Shown one piece after another: positions 36,158-46,803 of a DNA stretch of 64,000 nt. The notes under the pieces are model-generated. The model was not told where the DNA came from, made no database searches, and saw only the letters and a list, made by a program, of their open reading frames with translations. The position numbers and the translations under genes were made by a program. This DNA is from CAVSWT01 sp963782985 (GTDB lineage: Bacteria; Bacteroidota; Ignavibacteria; Ignavibacteriales; Ignavibacteriaceae): the NCBI GenBank assembly GCA_963782985.1, contig CAWALU010000012.1:482881-546880 (forward strand). The letters are read 5' to 3'. Numbering within the stretch: position 1 is the first letter of the stretch; each line of letters opens with the position of its first letter.

Positions 36158-37216
36158 TTATTTAACTATTGAAACTTTTGAGCTGTCTTTTAGATTATTC
36201 ATTCCCAGCGTAATTATGGTATCGCCTTCGTTTAATCCTTCGGTTACTTCAGTATTATTTTGATTGCTGATTCCAATTTTTACCTCCACGGGCAAAGCCA
36301 TATCATCTTTAATTCGGTAAACGATATTTTTATTATTTACAAAAGTTATAGCGGGCGTTGGAATAGTAAGCACATTTTTTTGTGAATTTAAAACAAGATT
36401 TAAACTGACAAACATACCCGGTTTAAAGGGCGTGTTTTTCAAATTTTTAAATTTAGCCTTTATTTGAAATGCTCTGGCGTCAGATGAAGCGGATCGGGAG
36501 ATTTCAAATACTTTTCCTTTTACTTTATTATCCTTATCAAATTCAGAGTAGATAGTAACCTCATCTCCCATTTTAATTTTTACCATTTCTGTTTCACTTA
36601 CAAAAAACTTAATCACCATTTCATTAACGTTTGCAACCACGCCCAGTTCGCTTCCGGGGTTCACCCAATCGCCCACATTGTATCTAATGTCCGTTATTAT
36701 TCCATTTATTGGAGTAGTCAATTCTACTGTGCTTTTAGAAGCGTCAAAATTTGCTTTAGCAACTTCATAAGAAGTTTTAGCTTGATCCAAACGCTGCTGG
36801 GCGATGGCGCCTTCTTCCAGCAATGCTTTCATTCTTTCATAATCTTTTTGAGTATTAATGAAGTTTGCCTGCGACTGTAAATAATTTGAAGTGGCTCCCG
36901 ATTTATCAAGCTCAAAAATCACGTCGCCTTTTTTAACATAACTATTAACGTTAAATTTTATATCAGTTATTCTTTCGGAAATTTTTGAAATAATTGAAGC
37001 TTGCTCAATACCTTCAAGCGTACCCGAAAAAGTTTTTTCCTGAGAAATCGATCCATTTTTAACAACCTCTGCATTTACCGAAACAGGCTTTACTTCAACG
37101 TTTGCCGTAGCTTTATTTTCTTCTGATTTACTTCCGCATCCGGTTAAAAAGAATACGGCCATAATTATTGACGCCGAAAATAAACTCATCAATTTTAGAT
37201 TCAACTTATAATACAA
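36158..37216 (-). CDS. RND efflux periplasmic adaptor lipoprotein
   Basis: 352 residues with a lipoprotein signal (lipobox FFLTGC, Cys27), a biotinyl-lipoyl-like hairpin domain, a coiled-coil hairpin (about 105-165) and a beta-barrel domain, as in AcrA/MexA. The start is a TTG at 37214-37216 with AGGAG about eight bases upstream; the next in-frame ATG would remove part of the signal peptide. The gene lies between tolC-like and the pump permease in one operon. It bridges the inner-membrane pump and the outer-membrane channel. Confidence 0.92.
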   Translation of the reverse strand: MYYKLNLKLMSLFSASIIMAVFFLTGCGSKSEENKATANVEVKPVSVNAEVVKNGSISQEKTFSGTLEGIEQASIISKISERITDIKFNVNSYVKKGDVIFELDKSGATSNYLQSQANFINTQKDYERMKALLEEGAIAQQRLDQAKTSYEVAKANFDASKSTVELTTPINGIITDIRYNVGDWVNPGSELGVVANVNEMVIKFFVSETEMVKIKMGDEVTIYSEFDKDNKVKGKVFEISRSASSDARAFQIKAKFKNLKNTPFKPGMFVSLNLVLNSQKNVLTIPTPAITFVNNKNIVYRIKDDMALPVEVKIGISNQNNTEVTEGLNEGDTIITLGMNNLKDSSKVSIVK

Positions 37217-37256
37217 TTTGAGTTCTCCTATAATTTTAATTTCTATTTTCTATTTT

Positions 37257-38624
37257 CTATCCTTTAATGCCTAAAAGTTTTTCCCAGTTTGTTTTTGCTA
37301 TTAGAAAATCATAAACAGCTTTCTCATAATTAATTCTCGTTTGCGTTAAAGAATTTTGAGTATCCAAAATTTCTAATTGAGTGCCGACTCCGTTTTTATA
37401 TCTGGACTGAGCAATATTCAAAGCCCTTTCAGCCTGCGTCACGCTTTTTTGCTGAGCTTTAATTCTATCCAGCGCTTCATTCATTTTTAATTTTGATTGA
37501 AGCAAACTTATTTTTAAAATGTCTTCAGTTTTTTGCTTTGTAGCCTGCAGCGATTTAACTCCAATTTCAGCTTGCTCAATTTTGGCTCCTCTCTGAAAAC
37601 CGTCAAACAAAGTGTAAGTTAATTGAAGGCCAACCGTTATTGTATTAGCCCAATTATATTTTTTAAAATCGAAAGTGTTGTCTTCAGTCTGCCAGGCGTA
37701 ATTTCCAACGGCTTTTAATGTGGGAAGATAAGCCGCTTTTTCAATGCTGATATTTTCTTCTAAAATAGATTTTTGAATGTTCAAACTTTGTAGCGTTGGG
37801 TTTTTCTCTTCTAAAATTTCATCGGATTTAGCGAGCATTTCATGGGAGATTAATTCAACTTGAAGATCGCCTCGCACTTCTACTTCAGTATCTAAATTAA
37901 GCGCTAATAAATTTTTAAGATTATTCTTTGCCATTTGATAATTATTTTTTGCTTCAATTAAGGCAGGCTCAACATTTGCCAATTGAACTTCCGAGCGAAG
38001 GTAATCATATTCAGAAGCAACTCCCTGCCGGTACAACGCGCCTGTATTATCAAAATTAGCTTTAGCCACTTTATATCCGGCTTCGTTTACATCTACTAAT
38101 TTTTTTGAAAGCAGAGCGGAATAAAAAGCCTGCTTAACATTTGCGCGCACATCATTTTCGGTTGATTCACTATTAAGCTGGGAATATTTGCTATACTTTT
38201 TTGCAATGCTAATTGCCGTTCCCAATCTTGGATCAAAAAGAGTTTGCGAAAGAGAGACCGATAAGTTATAACTATTATCCGCGCCTAAAGAAAAGGTTTG
38301 AGTTGTTGGTCCGGGATTAAACGGAGTATTTGGAGCGAGGAACAAAACAGGCGATTTCAAGTTTCTGTTGTAAGCGCCCATAAAATTTAATTTGGGCCAC
38401 GCTCCCGCATAGGCTTCAGTAATTTGAGCTTCGGCGTTCATCAAACTTAAATTTGAAATCTGCACATCGTAATTTTTTTCCAATGCAATATTGATAGTCT
38501 TTTCAAGAGTTAAAATTAGCGTGTCTTTAATTGATTCAAGCTTCTGCGCAAATATATTATTTGAACAAAATAATGCTGCGCTAATTAGTAATATTTTTTT
38601 AACTAAGCCTCTATTAAACATCAT
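37257..38624 (-). CDS. TolC-family outer-membrane efflux protein
   Basis: 455 residues. A signal peptide (about 1-26) is followed by two repeats of the long alpha-helical TolC fold (for example KTRNIALEKNYDVQISNLS-type openings and SRYKNGVGTQLEILDTQNSL in the second half). These proteins form the outer-membrane/periplasmic exit duct. The gene follows the TetR regulator by 44 bases and precedes the adaptor. The length and repeat pattern are normal. Confidence 0.92.
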   Translation of the reverse strand: MMFNRGLVKKILLISAALFCSNNIFAQKLESIKDTLILTLEKTINIALEKNYDVQISNLSLMNAEAQITEAYAGAWPKLNFMGAYNRNLKSPVLFLAPNTPFNPGPTTQTFSLGADNSYNLSVSLSQTLFDPRLGTAISIAKKYSKYSQLNSESTENDVRANVKQAFYSALLSKKLVDVNEAGYKVAKANFDNTGALYRQGVASEYDYLRSEVQLANVEPALIEAKNNYQMAKNNLKNLLALNLDTEVEVRGDLQVELISHEMLAKSDEILEEKNPTLQSLNIQKSILEENISIEKAAYLPTLKAVGNYAWQTEDNTFDFKKYNWANTITVGLQLTYTLFDGFQRGAKIEQAEIGVKSLQATKQKTEDILKISLLQSKLKMNEALDRIKAQQKSVTQAERALNIAQSRYKNGVGTQLEILDTQNSLTQTRINYEKAVYDFLIAKTNWEKLLGIKG

Positions 38625-38668
38625 ATATACCTATTTCTATTCCTGTATTTATCTTTTAAAAAATTTTA

Positions 38669-39301
38669 TTAAACTAATTTCGGATTGAGACCTTTAAGAA
38701 TAAAACTCAACAAGTTTATAATAACGCTATCTACCTGTTCAAAATTTATTTCACGGAGATATTTTGCGTCGCTTCTCGAATACTCCCGTTCTTCAATCGA
38801 ATGGATCATATCAATTATATCCTTCGCAAGAATTTTATAATTATGTTTTGCAAATTCTTTATTTTTAATTCCACGCTGTAGGAGTTTAGTTATAATATCA
38901 ACTTGTTTATTTACAAAATCCGCATGAAAATTTTCTATAATAGTAAAAATTTCTGCGCGCGCCGCAACCGTAGCATTATAAAGATTTAATCTTTTTCGAG
39001 AAAATTTTATCCCATCTTTTACAACAATTTTTATTTTTTCTTCCGAGGTCTTACCTTTTTCTACTTCTTCATCTATAAATTGAAAATACGCGTTTGCCTC
39101 CCTGTCAATTATAAAAGCAAATAATTCCTCTTTATTTGAGAAATAATGGTAGAGTGAATTTTTTTTCATTCCTACAATTTTGCCAATATCTTCAAGAGTG
39201 CTTTTGTTGTAACCGTATTTAGAGAAAACTTTTTTTGCAGCTTCAACAATTCTCTCTCTCTTATCTTCTTTTTTATTTTTTAAAGTTTTTTTCACTTTCA
39301 A
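38669..39301 (-). CDS. TetR-family transcriptional regulator
   Basis: 210 residues. An N-terminal helix-turn-helix (about 17-62: RIVEAAKKVFSKYGYNKSTLE, then GMKKNSLYHYFSNKEELF) is followed by a ligand-binding helical domain. It is the first gene of the efflux operon on the same strand and probably represses the operon until an inducer binds. The Lys-rich first dozen residues are unusual but may be disordered. No operator palindrome stands out in the 185 bases upstream. Confidence 0.9.
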   Translation of the reverse strand: MKVKKTLKNKKEDKRERIVEAAKKVFSKYGYNKSTLEDIGKIVGMKKNSLYHYFSNKEELFAFIIDREANAYFQFIDEEVEKGKTSEEKIKIVVKDGIKFSRKRLNLYNATVAARAEIFTIIENFHADFVNKQVDIITKLLQRGIKNKEFAKHNYKILAKDIIDMIHSIEEREYSRSDAKYLREINFEQVDSVIINLLSFILKGLNPKLV

Positions 39302-39486
39302 ACTTTAATTATTAAATGGATTAATAATTTATAGAACTTTTGATAAAACAGTTCGAAAGTTAAATAATTGTCGCGTCTTAGACAAATTTCTGTGTAAAAT
39401 AAAACTCAAGAATTATCTATATCACGTTTTCACTTGAACAATTAGAATTCTATTTAAAATCGATTGGCTAATTTAAAAAATGAAAA

Positions 39487-40338
39487 TTACATTTCAATTT
39501 TAAAATTGATGGTTGGAATATATTCTGTATGATCTGTCAAATTAAGCGGTTTAACCCTTAGCTGCATTGCAATTTCTTTGTTGTAAATTGTGGTTGTCCA
39601 GGCGGCGTCAAGCGCGCTTAAAAAATGATTGATATAAATTCCAATAACTGCTTTTGAAGCTACATTATATAAATCATTTGCATCGCCCCGCATTCCGGAA
39701 TAAAATCGGAAGTTGGGGGAAAGAGCGTCAACGTCTATTCTGTTAATATCAAAATCATTCCATCCCGATGCATATTCGTGATACTTTCCGATCAGTTCGT
39801 AATATTGCTGCTGACCGTAATTTGGAAGTTTATGCGAGCCTACTTCTCTTGAATTTAGAATACTCCAATTCACTCTTTGCCAGGGAGGAAGAGATTCATT
39901 TGCGTTGATAGGGATTTGTTCTTCGGGTGAAAGTTCGTGAAGATTTAACCACTCAGCATATTTAACTACGCTCCAATTTTCATCGGCGTATTTTTGAAAT
40001 GTTTCTGTTTGGTTGTCGCCTTTTTTATCGTAGATAAGACCAACAGATATTAGCGCGGCTTCGACGGCTACAAATATACCCGCCTTCAAATAACTCTTTG
40101 CATAAAGTTCGCCGGAGCCGGGAAGTATTAAAGAAAATAGTCCGGCAAGAAAAGGAGACTTTTTATTATTCTCTGGGAAAAGATTAAGCGCCGCATTTTG
40201 CGCAGGTATTAGCTGATTAGAAATTTTAGAATCTAATTTTAAATTGCCTGTAAATAAATTTTCTTTATTCGCATTGTCTTGCGGAAAAGAAAAGCCGCCA
40301 ATAGTTAATGATAAAAATAAAATCACTTTAAATTTCAT
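39487..40338 (-). CDS. DUF5683-like membrane/secreted protein
   Basis: 283 residues with a signal peptide (about 1-19). The block KSPFLAGLFSLILPGSGELYAKSY at about 60-82 is a P-GSGELY motif seen in DUF5683-type proteins of Bacteroidota, and two hydrophobic helices are predicted. The C-terminal part includes a NHFLSALDAAWTT block, also recurrent in this family. The function is unknown. It is a single gene between the TetR operon and the surface protein genes, on the same strand. Confidence 0.65.
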   Translation of the reverse strand: MKFKVILFLSLTIGGFSFPQDNANKENLFTGNLKLDSKISNQLIPAQNAALNLFPENNKKSPFLAGLFSLILPGSGELYAKSYLKAGIFVAVEAALISVGLIYDKKGDNQTETFQKYADENWSVVKYAEWLNLHELSPEEQIPINANESLPPWQRVNWSILNSREVGSHKLPNYGQQQYYELIGKYHEYASGWNDFDINRIDVDALSPNFRFYSGMRGDANDLYNVASKAVIGIYINHFLSALDAAWTTTIYNKEIAMQLRVKPLNLTDHTEYIPTINFKIEM

Positions 40339-40549
40339 AATAGCCTTTTAGATGATTTAATATTTAGCTTATTATTTTGATTTACCGCTATAAATAATTC
40401 TTGAGCTGTCATATATAGCATGAACTTTATTAATATAATGCAAGTATTTGCAATCGGTCAAAAAGTTTACTGCTGAAAGACATTTTTCTGGATCATTATT
40501 CTAAAAATAAAATCAATTATTTTTTTTGGAACCTGAAATAACTTTCACG

Positions 40550-43500
40550 CTAAAAATCAAACCCGAATAAAACCCCGCCGTAAAATCGAAATTCTTTTCC
40601 GTAAGTAATAGTTTTATTATTTATTTCTCTTTCAAATTTATCAAACCCATAAGCGGCATTAAAAAATACCGATGTTGGAAATAAATAAAATGAATTTAGT
40701 TGAAATCTAATTTCTGCGCCGGCGCCTTTTTTAAATGTTTTTAAGTTTGGAATATCGCCGTACCACGCATTGCCAATATCGCCATAGATTGAAAAGAAAA
40801 TTTTATCAATGTATAAATGCCCCACGCGAGAATCGATATTTTTAAATAATGGGAAACGATAAGTTACGTTGAACCAGGCAATCTCATTTCCGCTGACAGC
40901 GTAAAAGGGATATGCTTTTAAACCTAAAAGTCCGCCGAGATAAAAATCAAAAAAGTCAGGAACCTCAGGACCGAAAATTGTTCCCGCCCTTACCTGCGCG
41001 GTTAGAGTATGCGATGCAAATAATGGGATATGAAGTTTTGAATTTAATTCCAGCCTGTGGAAATTAAACAAATTAAACTTCGGCTTTAACAATCCATCTT
41101 CAACGACATATTCATTTTCATTATTATATTTATTCGATTCATAATTATAGGTCAACTCAACATTAGCGCCTATAGGATTGATGTCTGAATCAATATATGG
41201 CAGCATACTATTAAATGTATATTTCAGCTGAAAATTTCTTCCGATTAAATATGTATCGTTCGTTGTTGGATACAATGAATTATCAGGCAAAATAAAACTA
41301 CCGAGCGAAGCAGTGTAGCGCGAAAAAATAAATCTAAATTCTAAATTATTATTTCTATTAATAATTTTATGCTTGGCGACAAAATCAACTTCAAACAAAT
41401 TATAAGTTACATCAGTCGACGTTATATAATCATACTGAACATTGCCATTGATTGTATCGGCTCCAAAGGAAACATCTACATTTGCTTTACGGCTAATGTT
41501 ATAAAGCTCAAGCGCAAGTTCAGGTTTAATTCCCAGGTTAAATAAAAGCGGAAGTTTGTTGCGGAATTCAAACGTTAAAAATAAGTCGCGCTCTAATCTT
41601 GAGTTGATTGAAGCGCCCGCGAACAAGGCATATCTATCCAGCATGTCCGAAGACGCTACATACAATCCCGGTTTTAATTTTTCAAAAAAACCGTTGGAGG
41701 TATTGTAGTTATCAAACCTAATCACAGGGAAGAATGTAAGTTTTGAAAATGCTCCTTTATATTTTTCCTCTTCGTAGTTGGGCGTTTTATGATCATCATA
41801 ATTTTGAAGAGCTTTAATATCAAAATTATTTATATCTCCGTTCGGTTTATCTTTTATTAAAGGTGGATTATTAATTGATACATATTTTTTTTCTTCATCA
41901 ACTTTTTTCTGATCCTCTGTTGAGATAAGAAATATTTTATACCCAGTAGAAGTGTAGCCCGAATAAGTTATGCTTCCATCGCTTGAAACATCGGGCATGT
42001 ATGCGCCGCCGATAACATTTGTAAGCTGCCGCCTTTTATTTGAAATGGGATTCAAAGAATAAATATTAAAAATTCCGGTTTCATCGGAAGCATAAATTAT
42101 AGTTCCGTTCTTATCAAACACAGCGTTTCGTTCATCGCTGTTTGTTGCTATTATTTTTTCGGGAGCGCCGCCATCAAAGCTAACTTTATAAATATCTCTT
42201 CCTTCTTTATAAGAAAAATCAAAAATTATAAATGAATCATCGTTTGAAAATTTTGGTTCATAAACCTGTTCCCCTTCGCTAAAGAAAGTTAGCTGCTTAA
42301 AATTTTTCCCGTCAATGTTTACTGTACCGAGATTTGTAGTGCCATCTTTTTGAAAAAGAAAAATAATATTTTTCCCATCGTGTGAAACTGAAGGCTGATT
42401 GGCGCGAAGATCAAAAGTTAATCTTGTTTCTTCCTCATCATCAATATTATAGACATACAAATCATGAACGTTATATGCATTAGGGTTATCGTCATCCAGC
42501 TTTGCGTAAATTATTTTATTCGTTCCGGGAATTGCGCTTATTGTTGAACGAATCCCGTCAACTAAAATTTTATCTTCTTTAGTTTTTATATTGTATTGAT
42601 AAATTGAAGACAGTCCAAAATAATCAGCGGATTTATTTGAAACATATAAAATCTTACCGCCGTCATTTGAAAATGTAGGATAAAAATTTCCGAAGCCATC
42701 TTTAACAATTGTATCGCCGACAGTCAAATTTGATAAAACTGCTTCGCTTCTTTTTTTGTAATCGGCGGTTAAAAACGTTTGCCATTCGTTATAAATTTCA
42801 TCGCCATCTTTTCCAATAACGTCTTCAAACGCGGCGTCAATGGAAAAGTTGCTTAACTTGCCCAGCGCATTGGTTACTTTTCTAAGTTTATCTTCGCCGT
42901 ATTTTTGGGAGATATATCTTGTTAAAGCAAACCCTGAATTGTAAACTGACTCGTTCCCCAAACTCGTTTTACCGAAAACTCCCATTTGATTCCACGTCAG
43001 CATTTTGCCGTCAAGCGCATAACAGCGTAGAATCATATCGCGATGAGAATCCCAATTATCATAATTAAATTCTTTGCGCATATACTGGGCGGTTCCTTCC
43101 GCAAACCACGCAGGCATATTTATCGAAGCAACTGGATAGGAAACAATAAAATTAGGAAAACCATAAAGCACATCGGGGCGGCGCTCATCCTCATAATTTA
43201 ACGCTTGCAAATAAATTGCCGGAAGCGTTCTCGTTAATTTCATAGCCGCTTGAATTTGAACCATGTGCGTAAACTCGTGTGAGATTACATTGCGCAGCCA
43301 GTTGTGCGAGCCGCGCAAATCAAAGTCCAAAGCGCTGGTCCAAATTTCAATTTTGTTATCAAAAAAGTATGTCGCGCCGTTTGAATAATCGTCAATATCT
43401 TTAATAACAAAATGCACCCTATCCGGTTCGTATTCATATAAAGAAGTTATCGGTCCCCAGACTTCATCGGCAATTTTTGCCACGGTGCGCGCTGTGCGTT

Positions 43501-43642
43501 CAGTTCCTTCGTGATAATGAACGTCAACATGCTCGCCTTTAATTGTGTACCAATTAAGCTCAGGATGAAATTCAGTGAATTGGGCGAAAGAATACTTGAA
43601 AATTAAAATTGATAAAATAAATACGAGTTGAAATAATCTCAT
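40550..43642 (-). CDS. Surface peptidase-MA / TolB-propeller / Omp85-like barrel protein
   Basis: 1030 residues. A signal peptide (about 1-20) is followed by a gluzincin-like peptidase domain with H122-E-F-T-H126 and the third-ligand region WFAEGTAQY. A TolB-like beta-propeller (about 300-580, with repeated D-G-x-I/SNDG motifs) comes next. The last 380 or so residues are a beta-barrel-like region ending in Phe (GGVLFGFDF), like outer-membrane surface-antigen (Omp85/D15) domains. It therefore looks like an outer-membrane protein displaying a metallopeptidase and propeller. It lies downstream of the PorU/PorV genes. Confidence 0.8.
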   Translation of the reverse strand: MRLFQLVFILSILIFKYSFAQFTEFHPELNWYTIKGEHVDVHYHEGTERTARTVAKIADEVWGPITSLYEYEPDRVHFVIKDIDDYSNGATYFFDNKIEIWTSALDFDLRGSHNWLRNVISHEFTHMVQIQAAMKLTRTLPAIYLQALNYEDERRPDVLYGFPNFIVSYPVASINMPAWFAEGTAQYMRKEFNYDNWDSHRDMILRCYALDGKMLTWNQMGVFGKTSLGNESVYNSGFALTRYISQKYGEDKLRKVTNALGKLSNFSIDAAFEDVIGKDGDEIYNEWQTFLTADYKKRSEAVLSNLTVGDTIVKDGFGNFYPTFSNDGGKILYVSNKSADYFGLSSIYQYNIKTKEDKILVDGIRSTISAIPGTNKIIYAKLDDDNPNAYNVHDLYVYNIDDEEETRLTFDLRANQPSVSHDGKNIIFLFQKDGTTNLGTVNIDGKNFKQLTFFSEGEQVYEPKFSNDDSFIIFDFSYKEGRDIYKVSFDGGAPEKIIATNSDERNAVFDKNGTIIYASDETGIFNIYSLNPISNKRRQLTNVIGGAYMPDVSSDGSITYSGYTSTGYKIFLISTEDQKKVDEEKKYVSINNPPLIKDKPNGDINNFDIKALQNYDDHKTPNYEEEKYKGAFSKLTFFPVIRFDNYNTSNGFFEKLKPGLYVASSDMLDRYALFAGASINSRLERDLFLTFEFRNKLPLLFNLGIKPELALELYNISRKANVDVSFGADTINGNVQYDYITSTDVTYNLFEVDFVAKHKIINRNNNLEFRFIFSRYTASLGSFILPDNSLYPTTNDTYLIGRNFQLKYTFNSMLPYIDSDINPIGANVELTYNYESNKYNNENEYVVEDGLLKPKFNLFNFHRLELNSKLHIPLFASHTLTAQVRAGTIFGPEVPDFFDFYLGGLLGLKAYPFYAVSGNEIAWFNVTYRFPLFKNIDSRVGHLYIDKIFFSIYGDIGNAWYGDIPNLKTFKKGAGAEIRFQLNSFYLFPTSVFFNAAYGFDKFEREINNKTITYGKEFRFYGGVLFGFDF

Positions 43643-43776
43643 GATTCTGTTAAGCTGTTATTACTTTTAAAGATTTAGAAGATAGCGCTATGAAATTGCG
43701 ATAGTTTGAAGTTAAATTTTTGCCGATCAATTTTATGATTAATTTATTTTTTTTTGCTTGATATTTTTTTGAAGGC

Positions 43777-46700
43777 TTATTTTACTATGGCAATCTTAAT
43801 TATATTCTGTTCCGTTTTACCGCTCTCGCTGACGGCTTCAATGCGGGCAAGATAAACTCCGCTTTGAATTCCGTTTACATTCCAGGTTGTTTCATTATCT
43901 AAGCCGCCGGAAGCGTTATCATTTAGCTCGGCTACAAAATCTCCCGCAAGATCAAAAATTTTAATATTTATTTTTGAATTTTCTGAAACGTAATATCTTA
44001 TTTGAGTTTCACCTTCGTAAACGGGATTAGGATAATTATAAGCTCTGTTTGAAGGGAAGAAATCAGTTATTTGATTTACTGATTTTGCAGCGGGAACAAA
44101 TGACGAATTAAAATTATTCCCATTCTCTTCGCTCCAAAAAGTTGTTCCTTCAGTTGAACCGATATTCCATGCCGCAAAATAATTTTGATTGTTGATCGCT
44201 GCGATAGAAATTTTTGCATTGTTAGAAAACAATACCGGTGTTGAGATGAGGCCGCCGCCGATTGAAATTGGAAACCCTTCAATTACTCTTCCGCTTCCTC
44301 CGTCAATCGCAAAAATTCTTCCATCGATTGTTGTGGCGATTATTTCTGATTTGTTATCGCCTTCAAAGTCGGCGGTTAAGGGAGTTCCGGAAAAACCAAT
44401 TCCCAGCGGATCTTCAAAAGGATAATTATCAGCGGAAGATCCATTAATATTTCGCGCTTCAATTTTATTTCCGTTTGTATAAATAACATAATTCCCACCG
44501 TCATTTTTTAAATCAGCAAGAGCGAAAGAATTAGATTGATCAGCAAGTTTAGTATCAAATTGATCGGTTAGATTTCCATTTTTAATTCCGACCACCAAAC
44601 CGTTTCCGTAACGTAGTATGGATAAATAATTTCCTGATTTGTCAACAGTTAAAACTAAGTCCGCAGTTGTTGAAAAAAGAGCTTGCAATCTTTTAGCGGG
44701 CTTAGTAAGCGCATAGTGAAATGCATTTCCATTTTTATCAATTACCATTGTTTCAGTTAAAACAGAAAAATATTTATCGCCGTCAGCGGCAATTTTTAGG
44801 ACAGGTTCGTTAGAAATATTATTTGTAGAAATTAGTTGTGGTCTCTGCGCAAGATTTCCGGATGAATAAGTTAAAATTTTACCTGTAACAGTCCCAATTA
44901 AAATTTGATATTCGTTTGATGAATTTAATATTATAACCGGAGGGGCTGTTATTTCTTCGCCGACATTTTCAGAAATGTTAAGCTCAGAATTACCATCAGC
45001 TAAATTAATATTTAAATTTGAACTGCTGAGACCTATTATATATTGAATTCCATTGTTTTCAAAAGAAGCAAACTTATAATTAGAAAAGTTTGGAATAGAA
45101 TAATTTAGGACCCCGTTAGAGTACAAATTAATTAATGATGAATCATTTAATAATGCAAAGCCGTTTGTTAAACTGGTTAATTTATTATTTGATGAATTTA
45201 AATTTAATGAGTTGGAAAATATTGGTTTTACAATTGAATCGCCGTAAACAACTTTAAAACTCATCTTAGACGAAATTGAAGAAAAGTCGGATATAGCGAT
45301 CAAGCTGTTTGCGCCGCTATTTGTATTGCTGTTGGGACGAGTATCTTTTCCGAATTTATTTTTATAAAATTTAGAACCATTATCACTAAACCATAAATCA
45401 TTGGGTTCGCCTTCGCCAATAACTATGTCGCCGAAAATTGTTTGAAACTGTTCGCCTATATCCTGAATTCCGTCAGCTTCTTCCACGTCAACGCCGCGGT
45501 TATTCTTATCAACATTAATTTTATTTTCGCCAATTTTTTCGGCAATTATATTTTCATCAATCTGCCAAATTACAATTCCACTGCCCGGCGCTGCCCAATC
45601 AAATTCATCCACATCTGTTATTACGCCTTGCAACGAATCTGTATCATAACTGTAAAAGCCGGTAGTGTCTTTTAAAAATATTCGTGTAAAAGAAGTTCCG
45701 CCAGAAATATATTTAATAATTGCGCCATCAGAATTTGCATCCCGATTTTTATTTTCAACTAAAAAATATTCTGAAGAGCTAATCGGAACTTTTAAAACCG
45801 TAGTATCATTTAATGATGCGGCGGCGTTAGCTATAATATTAATATTATAGTTTCCGGGAGAAACAGTTACTGGAGTGAGCCATCCCAAATACATTTTTTC
45901 CCAGGGAGACATTTCAGGCGGAAACAATCCGTTGTAAGCAAAAATTGCCTGACCATCCATTAATCCAAATCTTCCAATAGCGCTTAGCCCGGTTTCCGTA
46001 TCGAACAAATCCGGTAAGCCTAAAAAACTTGCGGCGTTGGCAACTAATAATCCGTTAATGGAAATTTCAAATAAAACTTCGCCGTTTAATGAAGATAGTT
46101 CCCGGCTTTCAGTTTCAGGAATTATTAATGAATTTGTAATTTGAAAAGTATTATTTGATACGCTTATACCGTTAAACTGATCGCCGTAAATCTTTTTAAA
46201 TCCATTTAAGCCAAGGTAGATGGAAGGCAAATCTTTTTCAGTGCCTAAGCTTCCGGGTAAAGAAATATCTCTTCCAACGCCTGCGTGAAAAATTACAAAC
46301 ACATTGTAACTGTTAAAGTTAAAACCGGGATTTTTTACATCCGCCAGCGTCCACACTTCATTTGAAAAATCAGCGAGCGCTGTAAAGTCATCGCTGTTAT
46401 TTGGCGGGCTGTAATTCCTCATTGCTTTTGAAACAGTAATTGTATCGGGAAAAACTGTATATTTTACGGGCATCTTCCCTTTTGAAACTTTTTCAAAATA
46501 ATTTTTTACAAATTCAAGGTGAGCCTCAAAGTAAGATCTATCATGCGGCAAAGGATCAATAATTTCGGAGCCGTAATCTTTGGAATAAATTGAACCGAAT
46601 TTACCATTTCCAAAAGTTGAGCCGTCTTTATCTTCCTGAAAATTAACCATCACGGCTAAAATTTTTAATGTATCAGGCGCTGCAATATTTTTATTAAAGG

Positions 46701-46797
46701 ATTGCGGAAACGGATTAATTTTGCCAATAAAGGACTGGGCAGTTAATCTGCCCAATCCTAAAGTTAAAATGGAAAAAGTGAGAATATATTTTAGCAT
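43777..46797 (-). CDS. M6-like (immune inhibitor A) pseudoprotease with type IX sorting domain
   Basis: 1006 residues with a signal peptide (about 1-20) and an N-terminal M6-type domain with the LGLPDLFD block at 259-266. The zinc motif HEFGH that should precede it is replaced by ANAAS at 253-257, so catalytic activity is unlikely. A large beta-rich, repeat-like region (about 520-900) follows. The C-terminus is a type A sorting domain (NYPNP, then a KIFDLAGD-type core, ending VYLARIEA..KIAIVK). It starts six bases after porV, suggesting a dedicated surface substrate of the secretion system. Confidence 0.85.
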   Translation of the reverse strand: MLKYILTFSILTLGLGRLTAQSFIGKINPFPQSFNKNIAAPDTLKILAVMVNFQEDKDGSTFGNGKFGSIYSKDYGSEIIDPLPHDRSYFEAHLEFVKNYFEKVSKGKMPVKYTVFPDTITVSKAMRNYSPPNNSDDFTALADFSNEVWTLADVKNPGFNFNSYNVFVIFHAGVGRDISLPGSLGTEKDLPSIYLGLNGFKKIYGDQFNGISVSNNTFQITNSLIIPETESRELSSLNGEVLFEISINGLLVANAASFLGLPDLFDTETGLSAIGRFGLMDGQAIFAYNGLFPPEMSPWEKMYLGWLTPVTVSPGNYNINIIANAAASLNDTTVLKVPISSSEYFLVENKNRDANSDGAIIKYISGGTSFTRIFLKDTTGFYSYDTDSLQGVITDVDEFDWAAPGSGIVIWQIDENIIAEKIGENKINVDKNNRGVDVEEADGIQDIGEQFQTIFGDIVIGEGEPNDLWFSDNGSKFYKNKFGKDTRPNSNTNSGANSLIAISDFSSISSKMSFKVVYGDSIVKPIFSNSLNLNSSNNKLTSLTNGFALLNDSSLINLYSNGVLNYSIPNFSNYKFASFENNGIQYIIGLSSSNLNINLADGNSELNISENVGEEITAPPVIILNSSNEYQILIGTVTGKILTYSSGNLAQRPQLISTNNISNEPVLKIAADGDKYFSVLTETMVIDKNGNAFHYALTKPAKRLQALFSTTADLVLTVDKSGNYLSILRYGNGLVVGIKNGNLTDQFDTKLADQSNSFALADLKNDGGNYVIYTNGNKIEARNINGSSADNYPFEDPLGIGFSGTPLTADFEGDNKSEIIATTIDGRIFAIDGGSGRVIEGFPISIGGGLISTPVLFSNNAKISIAAINNQNYFAAWNIGSTEGTTFWSEENGNNFNSSFVPAAKSVNQITDFFPSNRAYNYPNPVYEGETQIRYYVSENSKINIKIFDLAGDFVAELNDNASGGLDNETTWNVNGIQSGVYLARIEAVSESGKTEQNIIKIAIVK

Positions 46798-46803
46798 GAA
46801 AGT

